Positions 14,629 through 23,938 of a stretch of 64,000 bases of DNA are shown one piece after another. Each line of letters starts with the position of its first letter. Positions within the stretch are counted from its first letter, which is position 1. The notes under the pieces are model-generated. The model had not been told where the DNA came from and did not search any database. It saw only the letters and a list, made by a program, of their open reading frames with translations. A program made the translations under genes and the position numbers. Source of the DNA: Candidatus Uhrbacteria bacterium (GTDB lineage Bacteria > Patescibacteria > ABY1 > SG8-24 > UBA9934); contig JABJOE010000005.1 of NCBI GenBank assembly GCA_018664485.1, positions 30,823 through 94,822 of the forward strand. The letters are read 5' to 3'.

Positions 14629-17600
14629 ATGACTCATAAATTAAAACAAAATTTCTTCCGTATTCTACCGATTTGGGTAGCGGGATGTTTGATTCTTTCA
14701 ACGGCACTTATGTTCTGGGGAGGAATTAGTACACAAGACGCGAGTGCCGCAGCCCTCGGATCACCAAATGTAGAGCCTGCAACATTGGTTGCTGGTGCGA
14801 CTGGAACAGCAACAATCACATTTACGACAACGACGACTATTCCAGCTGACGGAAAAATTAAAGTTACCTTCCCGTCTGGATTTGACGTTACAGGTGCTAC
14901 TGCTGGAGCGTGTCCTTCTATGGACGGTAACTTCGCTACCGCGATTGACGGTCAAGAGGTTACTCTTACTCGATCAACTGGAAACCCTGAAACGGCAAAT
15001 GTAGAGTCGTGTACTATCGATGGAATTGTTAACCCACTCTATGCTGGGTCGACAGGAGTATACGGAATCGAAACTACTAACGGATCAGATGTGCAGGCTG
15101 ATGTTGACGCGGCAGTTTCCGCTGACACTATCGTCGCAACTGATGCTGCTGCGACTATCGTAGTTGCTGCTCCAACAGTTGGTGCTGCTGGCGACGTAAC
15201 TGTTACATTGACACCGAACCTTGCAACGGACGCAGATGATACGCTAGACATTACTTTCCCTGCTTTCATGAATGTATCAAGCGTAGCCTCTGCGGTTACT
15301 GGTACTTTGGAAAACGGTGGAGAGATTACTTGTGCAGATGCTGGATCACAGGTCGTTACCTGTACAGTTATCTCAGGAACTCCGCTCACAGCGAGTTCTA
15401 CGATCATCATGACTGGAATTACTTCCTATTATGTAGGATCAACCGACGTGACTCTTCTGGAAATTGAAGACGAAGGAGTCGCTGCAAACGATATTGCAAC
15501 AGATACGTCTGTCGCTATGACGGACATCACGGCCGCAGATGCTGCAGCGAGCGTGGCTCTCGGAGCTGCAACTGTTGGTGCTACTGGCGATGTTACCCTT
15601 ACATTGACTTCAACTGTTCAGTTGGACGCAGATGACACAATTGACGTTACTTTCCCCGCGTACATGAATGTATCAAGTGTAGCCTCTGCGGTTACTGGTA
15701 CATTTGAGAACGGAGGTGAGATTACTTGTGCAGACGCTGGATCACAGGTTGTTACCTGTACTGTTATCTCAGGAGCTCCACTACTATCAAGTGGAACAAT
15801 CGTTATGACAGGAATCACTTCCTACTATGTGGGAACTACAGATATTACCTCTCTGGAAATTGAAGACGAAGGATCTGCTTCAAACGACATTGCAACAGAT
15901 ACTTCCACAGCTCTTACAGACATTACTGCAGCCGATGCTGCTGCGACTATCGTAGTTGCCACTCCAACAGTTGGTGGAGTAGGTACAGTAACGGTTACCT
16001 TGACTCCAACTGTTCAGTTGGATGCAGATGACACATTGGACATTACTTTCCCTGCTTTCATCGATGTATCAAGCGTAGCCTCTGCGGTTACCGGTACTTT
16101 GGAGAACGGTGGTGAGATTACTTGTGCAGATGCTGGATCACAGGTTGTGACTTGTACAGTTATCTCAGGATCTCCACTATTATCGAGTGGAACGATCATC
16201 ATGACTGGAATTTCATCTCTATATATAGGGTCAACGGACGTCACAGTGTTGGAGATTGAAGATGAAGGAGCTTCCGCAAACGATATTGCGACAGATACTT
16301 CCACAGCTCTTACAGACATTACTGCAGCCGATGCTGCTGCGACTATCGTAGTTGCTGCTCCAACAGTTGGTGGAGTTGGTGACGTAACTGTTACATTGAC
16401 AACGACTGTTGCGACGGATGCAGACGACACATTGGACATTACTTTCCCAGCTTTCATGGACATATCAAGCGTAGCCTCTGCGGTTACCGGTACTTTGGAG
16501 AACGGAGGTGAGATTACTTGTGTAGATGCTGGATCACAGGTTGTTACTTGTACAGTTATCTCAGGATCTCCACTATTATCGAGTGGAACGATCATCATGA
16601 CAGGAATCACTTCCGACTATGCAGGATCAACTAATGTTACAACTTTTGCAGTTGAAGATGAAGGTGTCGGTGCAAACGATATTGCTGCAGACAGTGATGT
16701 AGCTTTGACAGATATTACGGCAGCAGACGCTGCTGCAAGTATCGTTGTTGCTACTCCAACAGTTGGTGGAGTAGGTACAGTGACTGTTACTTTGACCACT
16801 ACTGTTGCTACAGACGCGGACGACACATTGGACATTGCTTTCCCAGCTTTCATGGACATATCAAGCGTAGCCTCTGCGGTTACTGGTACATTTGAGAACT
16901 CTGGAGAGATTACTTGTGCAGATGCTGGATCACAGGTCGTTACCTGTACAGTTATCTCAGGATCTCCACTACTTACAAGTTCTACGATCATCATGACAGG
17001 AATCACTTCCGACTATGTAGGATCAACTAATGTTACAGCTTTCGCAGTTGAAGATGAAGGTGTCGGTGCAAATGACATTGCTGCAGACAGTGATGTAGCT
17101 TTGACAGATATTACTGCAGCAGACGCTGCTGCGACCGTAGTCGTTGCAACTCCAACCGTTGGTGGTGTAGGTACCGTAACCGTTACCTTGACTACAACTG
17201 TTGCATTGGACGCGGATGATACGATCGACATCACATTCCCTAACCAAATGGACGTTGGAGCAGTTGCATCAGCTGTTACTGGTACTTTGGAGAATGGAGG
17301 TGAGATTACTTGTGCAGATTCCGCTCAGGTTGTGACTTGTACTGTTATCTCAGGATCTCCACTACTAACAAGTGCCACGATCATCATGACGGGAATTACT
17401 TCTTACAATGCTGGGTCAACAGACATTACTACCTTCGAAATTGAGGACGAAGGGGTGGCTGCAAATGACATTGCAACTGATAGTGCTGTAGCATTGACAG
17501 ACATCACTGCGGCGGCATTGACATCAACAAACGTGCAGCCATCAACGACGATCGTTGGTCAAACACAAACAAATACAATTAGTTTTACAACAGTGTCAAC

Positions 17601-18753
17601 TATTGTTGCTACTGGAAAGATTGTTATAACGTATCCGGCAGGATTCGACGTATCTGGAGCAGTTTCTGGAACATGTAGTTCAATGGATGGTTCATTCGCT
17701 ACGGCGGTTGCAAGTCAGGTTGTGACAATCACTAGAAGCGGAGGTGGGTCGCAGACGGGTGCTGCTGAAACATGTACAGTTGCCGGAATCGTTAACCCAA
17801 CAGTGGCTGGATCGGCAGGTACGTATACGATTACAACGACTACAGCGAGTGACGTTGAGCTTGATACTGATGCGGCCGTAGCGGCGGACACTTTCCAGGC
17901 TGCTTCATCCGGAGGAGGCGGAGGAGGTGGAGGATCTTCATCAAGTAGTTCAGATGACGACGAAGATGAAGACGAGGATGCTGTAGAGGTAGAAGAAGGC
18001 GATGACTCTACAACGTCTTACGAGGTTGGAACTCCAACAGCATTGAGCGTCGGAGACGCTGAGCATACAGTTACTGTTATCGAAGCAACAGAAGATGAAT
18101 GTACTCTAACGGTTGAGTCTGACCCAGTTACAGTCACTGTGCAGACTGGTGAGTCAGAAGACATCGACACAGATGGAGACGGAATCGATGATCTACGAGT
18201 TACATATGACGGATTAGACGACGAAGGAGACGCTGAGCTTACATTCACAGAGCTAGAAGTTTCTCTGGAGTGCGAGATGCCAAGCGGTGACGACATTACA
18301 ACCGTAGAAGCTGGAGACTTCATTAAGAGCGATAGTTTCTCAGCAGTTTACTATGTGACATCTGACTGTGGACGACGAGTCTTCATGGACGAAAAGACTT
18401 ACTTCACATGGCAGGATGATTACGACAATCTAGTAGAAGTAACAGATGAAACACTTTCTGAACTTTCACTTGATGGAGTAATGCTTCCAAAGGCAGGTAC
18501 TGTTCTTGTAAAGATTCAGTCTGATCCGAAGGTTTATGCCCTAGGAGCTGGATCAACTTACAGCCCTGACTTGCAGTGGGTAAGTGACGAAGATGTTGCA
18601 ATTGATCTCTTCGGAGATGATTGGGCAGACTACGTGATCGACATTGAGCCAACATTCTTCAACAAGTTTGGAGTAGGTGACGACATCGAAAGTGCAGAAG
18701 ACTTCGATGCAGACATCGACGATATGAAGAAACGAGTTGACCTCGCAAGCTAG
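14629..18753 (+). CDS. Giant secreted surface protein with six tandem 132-aa repeats
   Basis: The 1374-residue protein begins with a signal peptide or anchor (FFRILPIWVAGCLILSTALMFWGG, cleavage plausible after ASA). A beta-sandwich-like domain (about 40-172) is followed by six tandem copies of a 132-residue repeat (173-963) and a second copy of the first domain type (about 964-1085). A Gly/Ser and Asp/Glu linker comes next, then a C-terminal domain containing YVTSDCGRRVFMDEKTYFTWQ and KVYALGAGSTYSPDLQWVSDEDV. Each repeat holds two cysteines (GEITCADAG..VVTCTV) that could form an internal disulphide. It is likely a cell-surface filament, S-layer or adhesion protein; that is inference. A long leader and a strong terminator make it a single-gene unit. 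Confidence 0.85.
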   Translation: MTHKLKQNFFRILPIWVAGCLILSTALMFWGGISTQDASAAALGSPNVEPATLVAGATGTATITFTTTTTIPADGKIKVTFPSGFDVTGATAGACPSMDGNFATAIDGQEVTLTRSTGNPETANVESCTIDGIVNPLYAGSTGVYGIETTNGSDVQADVDAAVSADTIVATDAAATIVVAAPTVGAAGDVTVTLTPNLATDADDTLDITFPAFMNVSSVASAVTGTLENGGEITCADAGSQVVTCTVISGTPLTASSTIIMTGITSYYVGSTDVTLLEIEDEGVAANDIATDTSVAMTDITAADAAASVALGAATVGATGDVTLTLTSTVQLDADDTIDVTFPAYMNVSSVASAVTGTFENGGEITCADAGSQVVTCTVISGAPLLSSGTIVMTGITSYYVGTTDITSLEIEDEGSASNDIATDTSTALTDITAADAAATIVVATPTVGGVGTVTVTLTPTVQLDADDTLDITFPAFIDVSSVASAVTGTLENGGEITCADAGSQVVTCTVISGSPLLSSGTIIMTGISSLYIGSTDVTVLEIEDEGASANDIATDTSTALTDITAADAAATIVVAAPTVGGVGDVTVTLTTTVATDADDTLDITFPAFMDISSVASAVTGTLENGGEITCVDAGSQVVTCTVISGSPLLSSGTIIMTGITSDYAGSTNVTTFAVEDEGVGANDIAADSDVALTDITAADAAASIVVATPTVGGVGTVTVTLTTTVATDADDTLDIAFPAFMDISSVASAVTGTFENSGEITCADAGSQVVTCTVISGSPLLTSSTIIMTGITSDYVGSTNVTAFAVEDEGVGANDIAADSDVALTDITAADAAATVVVATPTVGGVGTVTVTLTTTVALDADDTIDITFPNQMDVGAVASAVTGTLENGGEITCADSAQVVTCTVISGSPLLTSATIIMTGITSYNAGSTDITTFEIEDEGVAANDIATDSAVALTDITAAALTSTNVQPSTTIVGQTQTNTISFTTVSTIVATGKIVITYPAGFDVSGAVSGTCSSMDGSFATAVASQVVTITRSGGGSQTGAAETCTVAGIVNPTVAGSAGTYTITTTTASDVELDTDAAVAADTFQAASSGGGGGGGGSSSSSSDDDEDEDEDAVEVEEGDDSTTSYEVGTPTALSVGDAEHTVTVIEATEDECTLTVESDPVTVTVQTGESEDIDTDGDGIDDLRVTYDGLDDEGDAELTFTELEVSLECEMPSGDDITTVEAGDFIKSDSFSAVYYVTSDCGRRVFMDEKTYFTWQDDYDNLVEVTDETLSELSLDGVMLPKAGTVLVKIQSDPKVYALGAGSTYSPDLQWVSDEDVAIDLFGDDWADYVIDIEPTFFNKFGVGDDIESAEDFDADIDDMKKRVDLAS
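15145..17517 (+). repeat. Six tandem 396-bp coding repeats
   Basis: Units start at 15145, 15541, 15937, 16333, 16729 and 17125; the first five are exactly 396 bp and the last is one codon shorter. All share core stretches such as SSVASAVTGT and SQVVTCTVISG with long blocks of identical DNA. This allows recombination between units and may hinder correct assembly. The copies differ in the segment before each TDITAAD, where R4 and R5 share AVEDEGVGANDIAADSD. Confidence 0.95.
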
Positions 18754-18764
18754 AATATAAAAAT

Positions 18765-18795
18765 CACCTCCGGCGAAAGCTGGGGGTGTTTTTGT
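18765..18795 (+). terminator. Terminator of the surface protein gene
   Basis: CACCTCCGGC-GAAA-GCTGGGGGTG forms a 10-bp stem with a GAAA tetraloop followed by TTTTTG. It is a textbook intrinsic terminator. Confidence 0.9.
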
Positions 18796-18817
18796 TTGCG
18801 AAATAGTTTAATTCTCG

Positions 18818-18826
18818 TGCTATACT
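18818..18826 (+). promoter_or_regulatory. Extended -10 promoter of tgt
   Basis: TGCTATACT has its last base 7 bases before ATG 18833, so the predicted transcription start falls on the A of the start codon. The mRNA should be leaderless. Confidence 0.7.
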
Positions 18827-18832
18827 GTTTGC

Positions 18833-19957
18833 ATGTTTGAACTGAAAAATACAACAGGGCGTGCTCGTAGTGGAGTGGTTCGTACCGCACATGGCAGCAT
18901 GCAGACACCGTTTTTCATGCCTATAGCGACAAAGGGGGCTGTGAAGACTTTGGCGGCGTCTGAGGTGCAAGATTTGGGTGCACAAATTATTCTATCCAAC
19001 ACATATCATCTTTTATTGCGACCTGGGTCAGATGGTATGAAGAAGTTGGGTGGCCTACATAAGCTGATGCATTGGGATGGGCCGATTTTGACCGACAGTG
19101 GTGGCTACCAGGTATTCAGTCTTTCAAAGCTCAACAAAACAACTGAAGACGGTGTTTCGTTTCAGTCGCATATTGATGGCACAAAAATAACCCTCACACC
19201 CGAGGGTTCTATGGCTATGCAGTCGGTAATTGGGGCTGACATTATTATGCAGTTCGATGACGTTGCAGCCGGAGACTCCACGCGCAAGCGTTATAAAGAG
19301 GCGATGGAGCTTTCACTACGTTGGGCACAGCGATGTAAAGATAGTTACGATGAAAAGCAGCAGTTGTTTGCAATTGTTCAGGGTGGTACTCACGAAGACC
19401 TACGTGAAGAATCAGCGAAAGGACTAATCAAAATTGGTTTTGACGGATATGCAATTGGTGGACTTTCCGTTGGAGAAAGTCGAGATGATGCTTTTCGTAT
19501 TGCGAAGAGAGTTTGTGAAATCCTGCCAGCTGACAAACCTCGCTACTTCATGGGTGGTGGTATGCCCGAGGAGATTGTCTACTACGTAAGTATTGGTGTG
19601 GATATGTTTGACTGCGTGTTACCAACGCGCAATGCAAGACATGGAACATTATTTTTGTGGAAGCAGGATCCGAAAGAGGCGGTACGTGAAGCGTTGATGT
19701 TAGCGCAAGATGGAGCTGCAGACACTCGTATTGCAGAGGCTCTTTACCAAAAAATTCAGATAACACGATCAACTTTCGAGTTTGATCAGTCCCCAATTGA
19801 TAAGCTTAACGATACGGTTTCGACTTCATCTACATACACCAAAGCGTATCTCAGACATCTTCTTAAAACTGACGAGATGCTTGGGTACAGACTTGCCACA
19901 CAACAAAACCTTGGTTTTTATTTCCGACTAATGAAAGAGCTGCGATCTCTGTTATAA
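18833..19957 (+). CDS. tgt: tRNA-guanine transglycosylase, lacking the usual zinc site
   Basis: Tgt exchanges guanine 34 in the anticodon of certain tRNAs for a queuosine precursor or queuine. The 374-residue length is normal. The first catalytic aspartate lies in LTDSGGYQVFSL, substrate-binding residues in AIGGLSVGES and MGGGMPEEIVYYV, and the nucleophilic aspartate in MFDCVLPTRNARHGTLF. The zinc site usual near the C-terminus (CxCxxC then HNL) is gone. The matching stretch reads DTVSTSSTYTKAYLRHL, and the histidine position is QQNLGFYF, so all four ligands are replaced. The fold may be held without metal. The gene is leaderless and its end overlaps the promoter of the next gene. Confidence 0.93.
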   Translation: MFELKNTTGRARSGVVRTAHGSMQTPFFMPIATKGAVKTLAASEVQDLGAQIILSNTYHLLLRPGSDGMKKLGGLHKLMHWDGPILTDSGGYQVFSLSKLNKTTEDGVSFQSHIDGTKITLTPEGSMAMQSVIGADIIMQFDDVAAGDSTRKRYKEAMELSLRWAQRCKDSYDEKQQLFAIVQGGTHEDLREESAKGLIKIGFDGYAIGGLSVGESRDDAFRIAKRVCEILPADKPRYFMGGGMPEEIVYYVSIGVDMFDCVLPTRNARHGTLFLWKQDPKEAVREALMLAQDGAADTRIAEALYQKIQITRSTFEFDQSPIDKLNDTVSTSSTYTKAYLRHLLKTDEMLGYRLATQQNLGFYFRLMKELRSLL

Positions 19958-19958
19958 T
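19953..19958 (+). promoter_or_regulatory. -10 box overlapping the tgt stop codon
   Basis: A perfect TATAAT lies across the tgt stop and ends 7 bases before ATG 19965, predicting a leaderless mRNA for the next gene. Confidence 0.6.
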
Positions 19959-19964
19959 AGATTC

Positions 19965-20336
19965 ATGTCTACCTTTGTTTTAGGTCTACGATATTTTTTC
20001 ATTGATTTAGTTGGCGGTGTTATTCGCTGGCCTGTTTGGTGGTATACCAAGGGGCTGGCTTTTATGGTGCAAATGGCTATCGGTACTTTGAGTGGGTACT
20101 CGCGAACGCTTGCTATTCGAGTGTGGGTGAAGAATATCTTTGTGCCGATGTTTGGAATGTATGATTGGCAGAGTAGGATCATTAGTTTCTTCATGCGTGT
20201 TGCGCAAATTATCGGACGTTCCATCGCAATGTTGGTTATGTTTATTTTGGCAATCGTAGCGCTTGCATTATATGTTGTAATTTTGCCAATTACGGTTGGG
20301 CTGGTTGTTTATAATTTTACCGGTGCGTTAATTTAG
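19965..20336 (+). CDS. Hypothetical membrane protein, 123 aa
   Basis: The protein has an amphipathic N-terminal half with many aromatics (LRYFFIDLVGGVIRWPVWWYTKGL). A long hydrophobic C-terminal region follows (IAMLVMFILAIVALALYVVILPITVGLVVYNFTG) that can form one or two membrane helices. No enzyme motif is visible. It lies directly before the membrane-anchored ClpC-like ATPase, 21 bases upstream, and is probably co-transcribed, so it may be its partner or adaptor in the membrane. That link is inferred from position only. Confidence 0.65.
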   Translation: MSTFVLGLRYFFIDLVGGVIRWPVWWYTKGLAFMVQMAIGTLSGYSRTLAIRVWVKNIFVPMFGMYDWQSRIISFFMRVAQIIGRSIAMLVMFILAIVALALYVVILPITVGLVVYNFTGALI

Positions 20337-20357
20337 GGTGCGCCAAATATTTCTTAA

Positions 20358-23042
20358 ATGTCTAACTTGATAGGACAACTCGACGCAATACCTCCACAGA
20401 ATGCTTCGGTTATTGAACCGGAGTCTCAGGATGGATACGCGGGGCTTGTGATAGAAGGGAAGTTTTGGCATTGGGATGAACCGATGTCTGAACCTGCCAT
20501 TGCACTTCGTAAAATTCGCGATAAGGTTCAAAAGGCTATCAATGTTGCTGTAGCGGCGTTGGCTCTGGGGGCTGTGGCTTTGTTTGCGCTGATCCTCACA
20601 TTTACAGAAGATAAAGCAGAAGCTATCACTCTTGAATATTGGGTTTCGCCTAATTTTGCATCGTTTGCGGTGTGGTCGGTTTTACTTTGTGTTCTTTTCC
20701 TTTTTTACCGTGTACAAGACAAGAAGTTGCGCGTGAAAACTATTCCAGAGCACAAAAAAGGGCCGGTATCGGAAGTACAGATGATTCCATCACTAGATGG
20801 CGTTGGTAAGAAGGAGAATATCGCAAACGTATTAACGGCAGACGCACGTGTATCGTTAGAAGAGGCGTATCAGCTTGCAAGGCAAAGTGGTCAAGCAGAG
20901 GTCGAAGCTATCCATATTTACTTAGGTTTACTTTCGAGCCCACCGGTGAGTCTGCTCTTTATGCGTCTGGGTGTGACGTTTGAGCAAATGAAAGGTGCAT
21001 TGCGCCGTCGTTTAGCAACATTGCCAAAGGGTGATGCGAATTTCGGTTTGCCAGCACATACTGTGGTCACAGAGGCTTTGCGTAATGCAGTTGAGCACGA
21101 GCGACCTCAGCTAAGTGCGATTGAACTATTTATTGAGTCATATAATGCTGATGAGTTTTTGCAGGAACTGATGTTCTCACTCGAGGTAGAAAAGCAGGAG
21201 TTGGAGAACGCTGTTATGTGGATTCGTATTAACGAGCAGTTGCAAGAGCGATACAAAGCATTCCGAGAAGCTGCGTCTTTCAAGCCGTCAAAGAACATGA
21301 ACCGTTCTTATACCGCTGTAGCTACTCCGTTTTTAGATAAAGTTTCAAAAGATCTAACTCGATCTGCCGTAATGGGTCGTTTGCCGATGTTGATTGGACG
21401 TGACCGGGAGATAACTGGAATCATGCGCGCAATTGAGGGTGGAAATAAGAGCGTTGTGCTTGTCGGGCCCCACGGTGTTGGAAAAGATGCCGTTGTTGCC
21501 GGAATTGCACAGCTGATGGTTGAGGAAAAAGTTCCAAAGATTCTGCAAGATAAGCGATTAGTCAGTTTGTCGATCCCGCACATTGTAAGCGCGCAGGGTG
21601 GTGCAGGTGCTGAGGAGCGATTGCTATTTGCATTGCAAGAAATTGGCCGATCAGGAAATATCGTTACAGTAATTGAAAACATCGATCAGATTGTTGGTTC
21701 GTCAGGTGGTGTGGATCTTTCATCTGTTCTGTCTTCGGAATTGGAGAAGGGTTATACATTCGTTATTGGAACGTCGACTCCTCAAGGGTATACAGGTCTG
21801 ATTGAGAAATCTATTTTAGGACAGCGTTTGGAAAAGATTATTATTGATGAACCTGAACGCAATGATGCGATCATGGTTTTGGAGTCCAAGATTGGCGGCG
21901 TTGAGAATAAAAATAAAGTTGTTTTCACATATCCGTCAGTCGCGGCGTTGATTGATCTTTCAACTCGCTACATGCATGAGAGCTATTTGCCGGAGAAAGC
22001 GATTACTTTAGCGCAGGAGGTTGCAAACTCAGTTGCGAGGCGTGGAAAGGAATGGGCTCGTGTGATGCCGGAAGATGTAGCAGCTATTATTTCTGAAAAA
22101 ACAAAGATTCCTATCACGCAGGTTGGGAAAGAAGAGGGTCAGAAGCTTTTGAACTTGGAAGACCGGATGCATGAGCGGATTATCGGTCAGGATGAGGCTG
22201 TGAAGGCCGTAGCGTCAGCCCTACGACGTGCGCGTGTTGAATTGCGCTCGAAGGATCGTCCTATTGCAAACTTCCTATTCCTTGGACCTACTGGTGTGGG
22301 TAAGACGGAGCTCGCAAAGACGACTGCGGAAGTGTATTTCGGGTCAGACACGAATATGCTTCGCTTTGATATGTCTGAGTACCAAGACAAGACGTCAATT
22401 GCCAGATTGATTGGTGCCGCAGGTGAGAGTGGACTTCTAACAGAAGCTGTTAGGCAGAATCCGTTTGCTCTCCTATTGCTCGATGAGTTGGAAAAAGCTC
22501 ATCCAGACATTCTAAACTTGTTCTTGCAGGTTATGGATGATGGTCGATTGACAGATGGCTCAGGGCGTACGATTGATTTTACAAATGTAATTTTGATTTC
22601 TACGTCTAATGCTGGAACACAATACATTCAAGATGCTGTGACGGAAGGTGTTGATGTAGTTGAGATGCGTGAGCATTTGATGAATAACGAATTGAAAAAG
22701 GTATATCGTCCTGAGTTCCTCAACCGTTTTGATGGTGTGATGGTCTTCAAGCCGTTGTCACAAGAAGATGTGGTTGCTATCGCATACTTGATGATCGATA
22801 AAGTTGGTAAGCGTTTGGAGGCTAAGGGAATTTCATTCCGTGCTTCAGATGAGGCGGTGCACGAGCTTGCTGTGAAGGGTTATGATCCTAAATTTGGTGC
22901 GCGTCCTTTGCGTCGTGTAATTCAAGACACGGTTGATAATTCTATTGCTGAGTTCTTGCTTCAAGGAAAGGTTGGTCGCCGCGATACTCTTGTACTCGCA
23001 CCCGGTGGTGAGATTCAGGTTGAAAAAGCCGCCGAACTTTAG
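20358..23042 (+). CDS. Membrane-anchored ClpC/ClpB-like AAA+ ATPase with a degenerate first ATPase site
   Basis: The 894-residue protein starts with a soluble segment and two membrane helices (about 64-84 and 96-116). A Clp-N-like repeat region (about 165-300) and two AAA+ modules follow. The second module is canonical: LFLGPTGVGKTELAKT (Walker A, about 641), LLLLDELEKAHPDI (Walker B), DGRLTDGSGRTIDFTN, RPEFLNRFDGVMVF and the ClpB_D2-small domain FGARPLRRVIQ. The first is altered: GPHGVGKDAVVAG has Asp in place of Thr/Ser, and the Walker B acidic pair is replaced in VTVIENIDQ. It probably unfolds membrane or envelope proteins. A peptidase partner is not encoded nearby, and no ClpP-binding loop was identified. 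Confidence 0.88.
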   Translation: MSNLIGQLDAIPPQNASVIEPESQDGYAGLVIEGKFWHWDEPMSEPAIALRKIRDKVQKAINVAVAALALGAVALFALILTFTEDKAEAITLEYWVSPNFASFAVWSVLLCVLFLFYRVQDKKLRVKTIPEHKKGPVSEVQMIPSLDGVGKKENIANVLTADARVSLEEAYQLARQSGQAEVEAIHIYLGLLSSPPVSLLFMRLGVTFEQMKGALRRRLATLPKGDANFGLPAHTVVTEALRNAVEHERPQLSAIELFIESYNADEFLQELMFSLEVEKQELENAVMWIRINEQLQERYKAFREAASFKPSKNMNRSYTAVATPFLDKVSKDLTRSAVMGRLPMLIGRDREITGIMRAIEGGNKSVVLVGPHGVGKDAVVAGIAQLMVEEKVPKILQDKRLVSLSIPHIVSAQGGAGAEERLLFALQEIGRSGNIVTVIENIDQIVGSSGGVDLSSVLSSELEKGYTFVIGTSTPQGYTGLIEKSILGQRLEKIIIDEPERNDAIMVLESKIGGVENKNKVVFTYPSVAALIDLSTRYMHESYLPEKAITLAQEVANSVARRGKEWARVMPEDVAAIISEKTKIPITQVGKEEGQKLLNLEDRMHERIIGQDEAVKAVASALRRARVELRSKDRPIANFLFLGPTGVGKTELAKTTAEVYFGSDTNMLRFDMSEYQDKTSIARLIGAAGESGLLTEAVRQNPFALLLLDELEKAHPDILNLFLQVMDDGRLTDGSGRTIDFTNVILISTSNAGTQYIQDAVTEGVDVVEMREHLMNNELKKVYRPEFLNRFDGVMVFKPLSQEDVVAIAYLMIDKVGKRLEAKGISFRASDEAVHELAVKGYDPKFGARPLRRVIQDTVDNSIAEFLLQGKVGRRDTLVLAPGGEIQVEKAAEL

Positions 23043-23060
23043 ATTTTACGAGATGCGCAG

Positions 23061-23090
23061 AACCCGCTTACCTCGAGGGGCAAGCGGGTT
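23061..23090. terminator. Hairpin between the ClpC-like gene and the convergent orphan
   Basis: AACCCGCTT (23061-23069) pairs with AAGCGGGTT (23082-23090). There is no long T tract, but its position between convergent genes fits a bidirectional terminator. Confidence 0.5.
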
Positions 23091-23118
23091 TCGGTTATCC
23101 GGATGTCGGCGCCGGATA

Positions 23119-23742
23119 TTAGGGTCTCGGTACTCTCATCGGAGAGGGCACCGGAATATTAGATGTGACGAGGCAGAACTTTATATGGTCTGCGGCGCTC
23201 ATGAGGATCATCATGTACAGGTCATGCCATGGATGATTGCGGTCCAAGATCAGAGCAGGAAAGAGCTTGTACAGATCCATGTCAGCATCTTTCCCGTGCT
23301 CAACGGTGTGAGCTATGATTACGGGTTTTACTGTCGGGTTGAAGGTGTCGACGTGTATTAACCGCATGAGCATGTCGATGAGCTTCTTGTGTACGCTCTT
23401 CAGCCTTCCCCCGAGTGTACCAATCAAGGCTCTGAGCGTGTCCTGATCTCCACCTCGGGCAACGGTGAGTCCTGACTCGTCGATACTGAGGGTGTATTCT
23501 CCGGGCTTGAGTTTCGCATGTGGCAGAAGCGAATCTCTTGTAAAGTCGTGTAGGAACATACTCTCCTCGCTGCACCCAGGAGCATTCATTTTCAGTTCTG
23601 CGGACTCATCGTCGCTGATTGTCACGGTGAGCGTGAGCACTACATGCTTCTCACTAGCTAGACCGTAGGCACGGCGCTCATTGTCATCCATGTACCGAAG
23701 GATACTCATCGGCAGATCTACGAAGGGGAAGAGGTTGGGCAT
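23119..23742 (-). CDS. GC-rich orphan protein A of a paralogous pair, 207 aa
   Basis: No known family. The N-terminal half looks like beta strands (VVLTLTVTISDDESAELKMNAPG, LKPGEYTLSIDESGLTV). The C-terminal half looks helical (TLGGRLKSVHKKLIDMLMRLIHVDTF) and ends with NHPWHDLYMMILMSAADHI and a proline-rich tail. There is no signal peptide. Its layout and several motifs match the neighbouring protein encoded at 23939-24682: a strand-rich start, PGEYTL against PGTYTL, and PWHDL against PWHEL. I therefore take the two as diverged paralogues. A GGAG site lies 6 bases before ATG 23742, and on the minus strand TTGATA with TAATTT 17 bases on could be its promoter. Confidence 0.65.
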   Translation of the reverse strand: MPNLFPFVDLPMSILRYMDDNERRAYGLASEKHVVLTLTVTISDDESAELKMNAPGCSEESMFLHDFTRDSLLPHAKLKPGEYTLSIDESGLTVARGGDQDTLRALIGTLGGRLKSVHKKLIDMLMRLIHVDTFNPTVKPVIIAHTVEHGKDADMDLYKLFPALILDRNHPWHDLYMMILMSAADHIKFCLVTSNIPVPSPMRVPRP

Positions 23743-23842
23743 GATTTCTCCAGATGGATTGTGGAAAGGACGAACGTAAATTAACGTACAGAGCAGTTAT
23801 TATCAAAGCTTAGCGGATAAAATAGATTTTTAAAATAGCGAA

Positions 23843-23869
23843 CCCCCTGAACGCAAGACGTTCAGGGGG
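23843..23869. terminator. Strong hairpin between the paralogous orphans
   Basis: CCCCCTGAACG-CAAGA-CGTTCAGGGGG is a perfect 11-bp stem. It lies after the stop of the minus-strand gene 23939-24682 and is followed on that strand by a T-rich stretch, so it is probably its terminator. Confidence 0.65.
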
Positions 23870-23938
23870 CGAGGCTGTGTTGACTCTACATTCGTAGAGT
23901 TGGCTACGTGCCAGCTCTTCTGAGCTCAGAGATCTAGG

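Noticed and set aside
15039..17247. Several long minus-strand ORFs (up to 198 codons) opposite the giant surface protein
   Set aside because: They are out-of-phase shadows of the 396-bp coding repeats and recur with the same period; they have no promoter or ribosome site and encode Thr/Ser/Val-rich nonsense.
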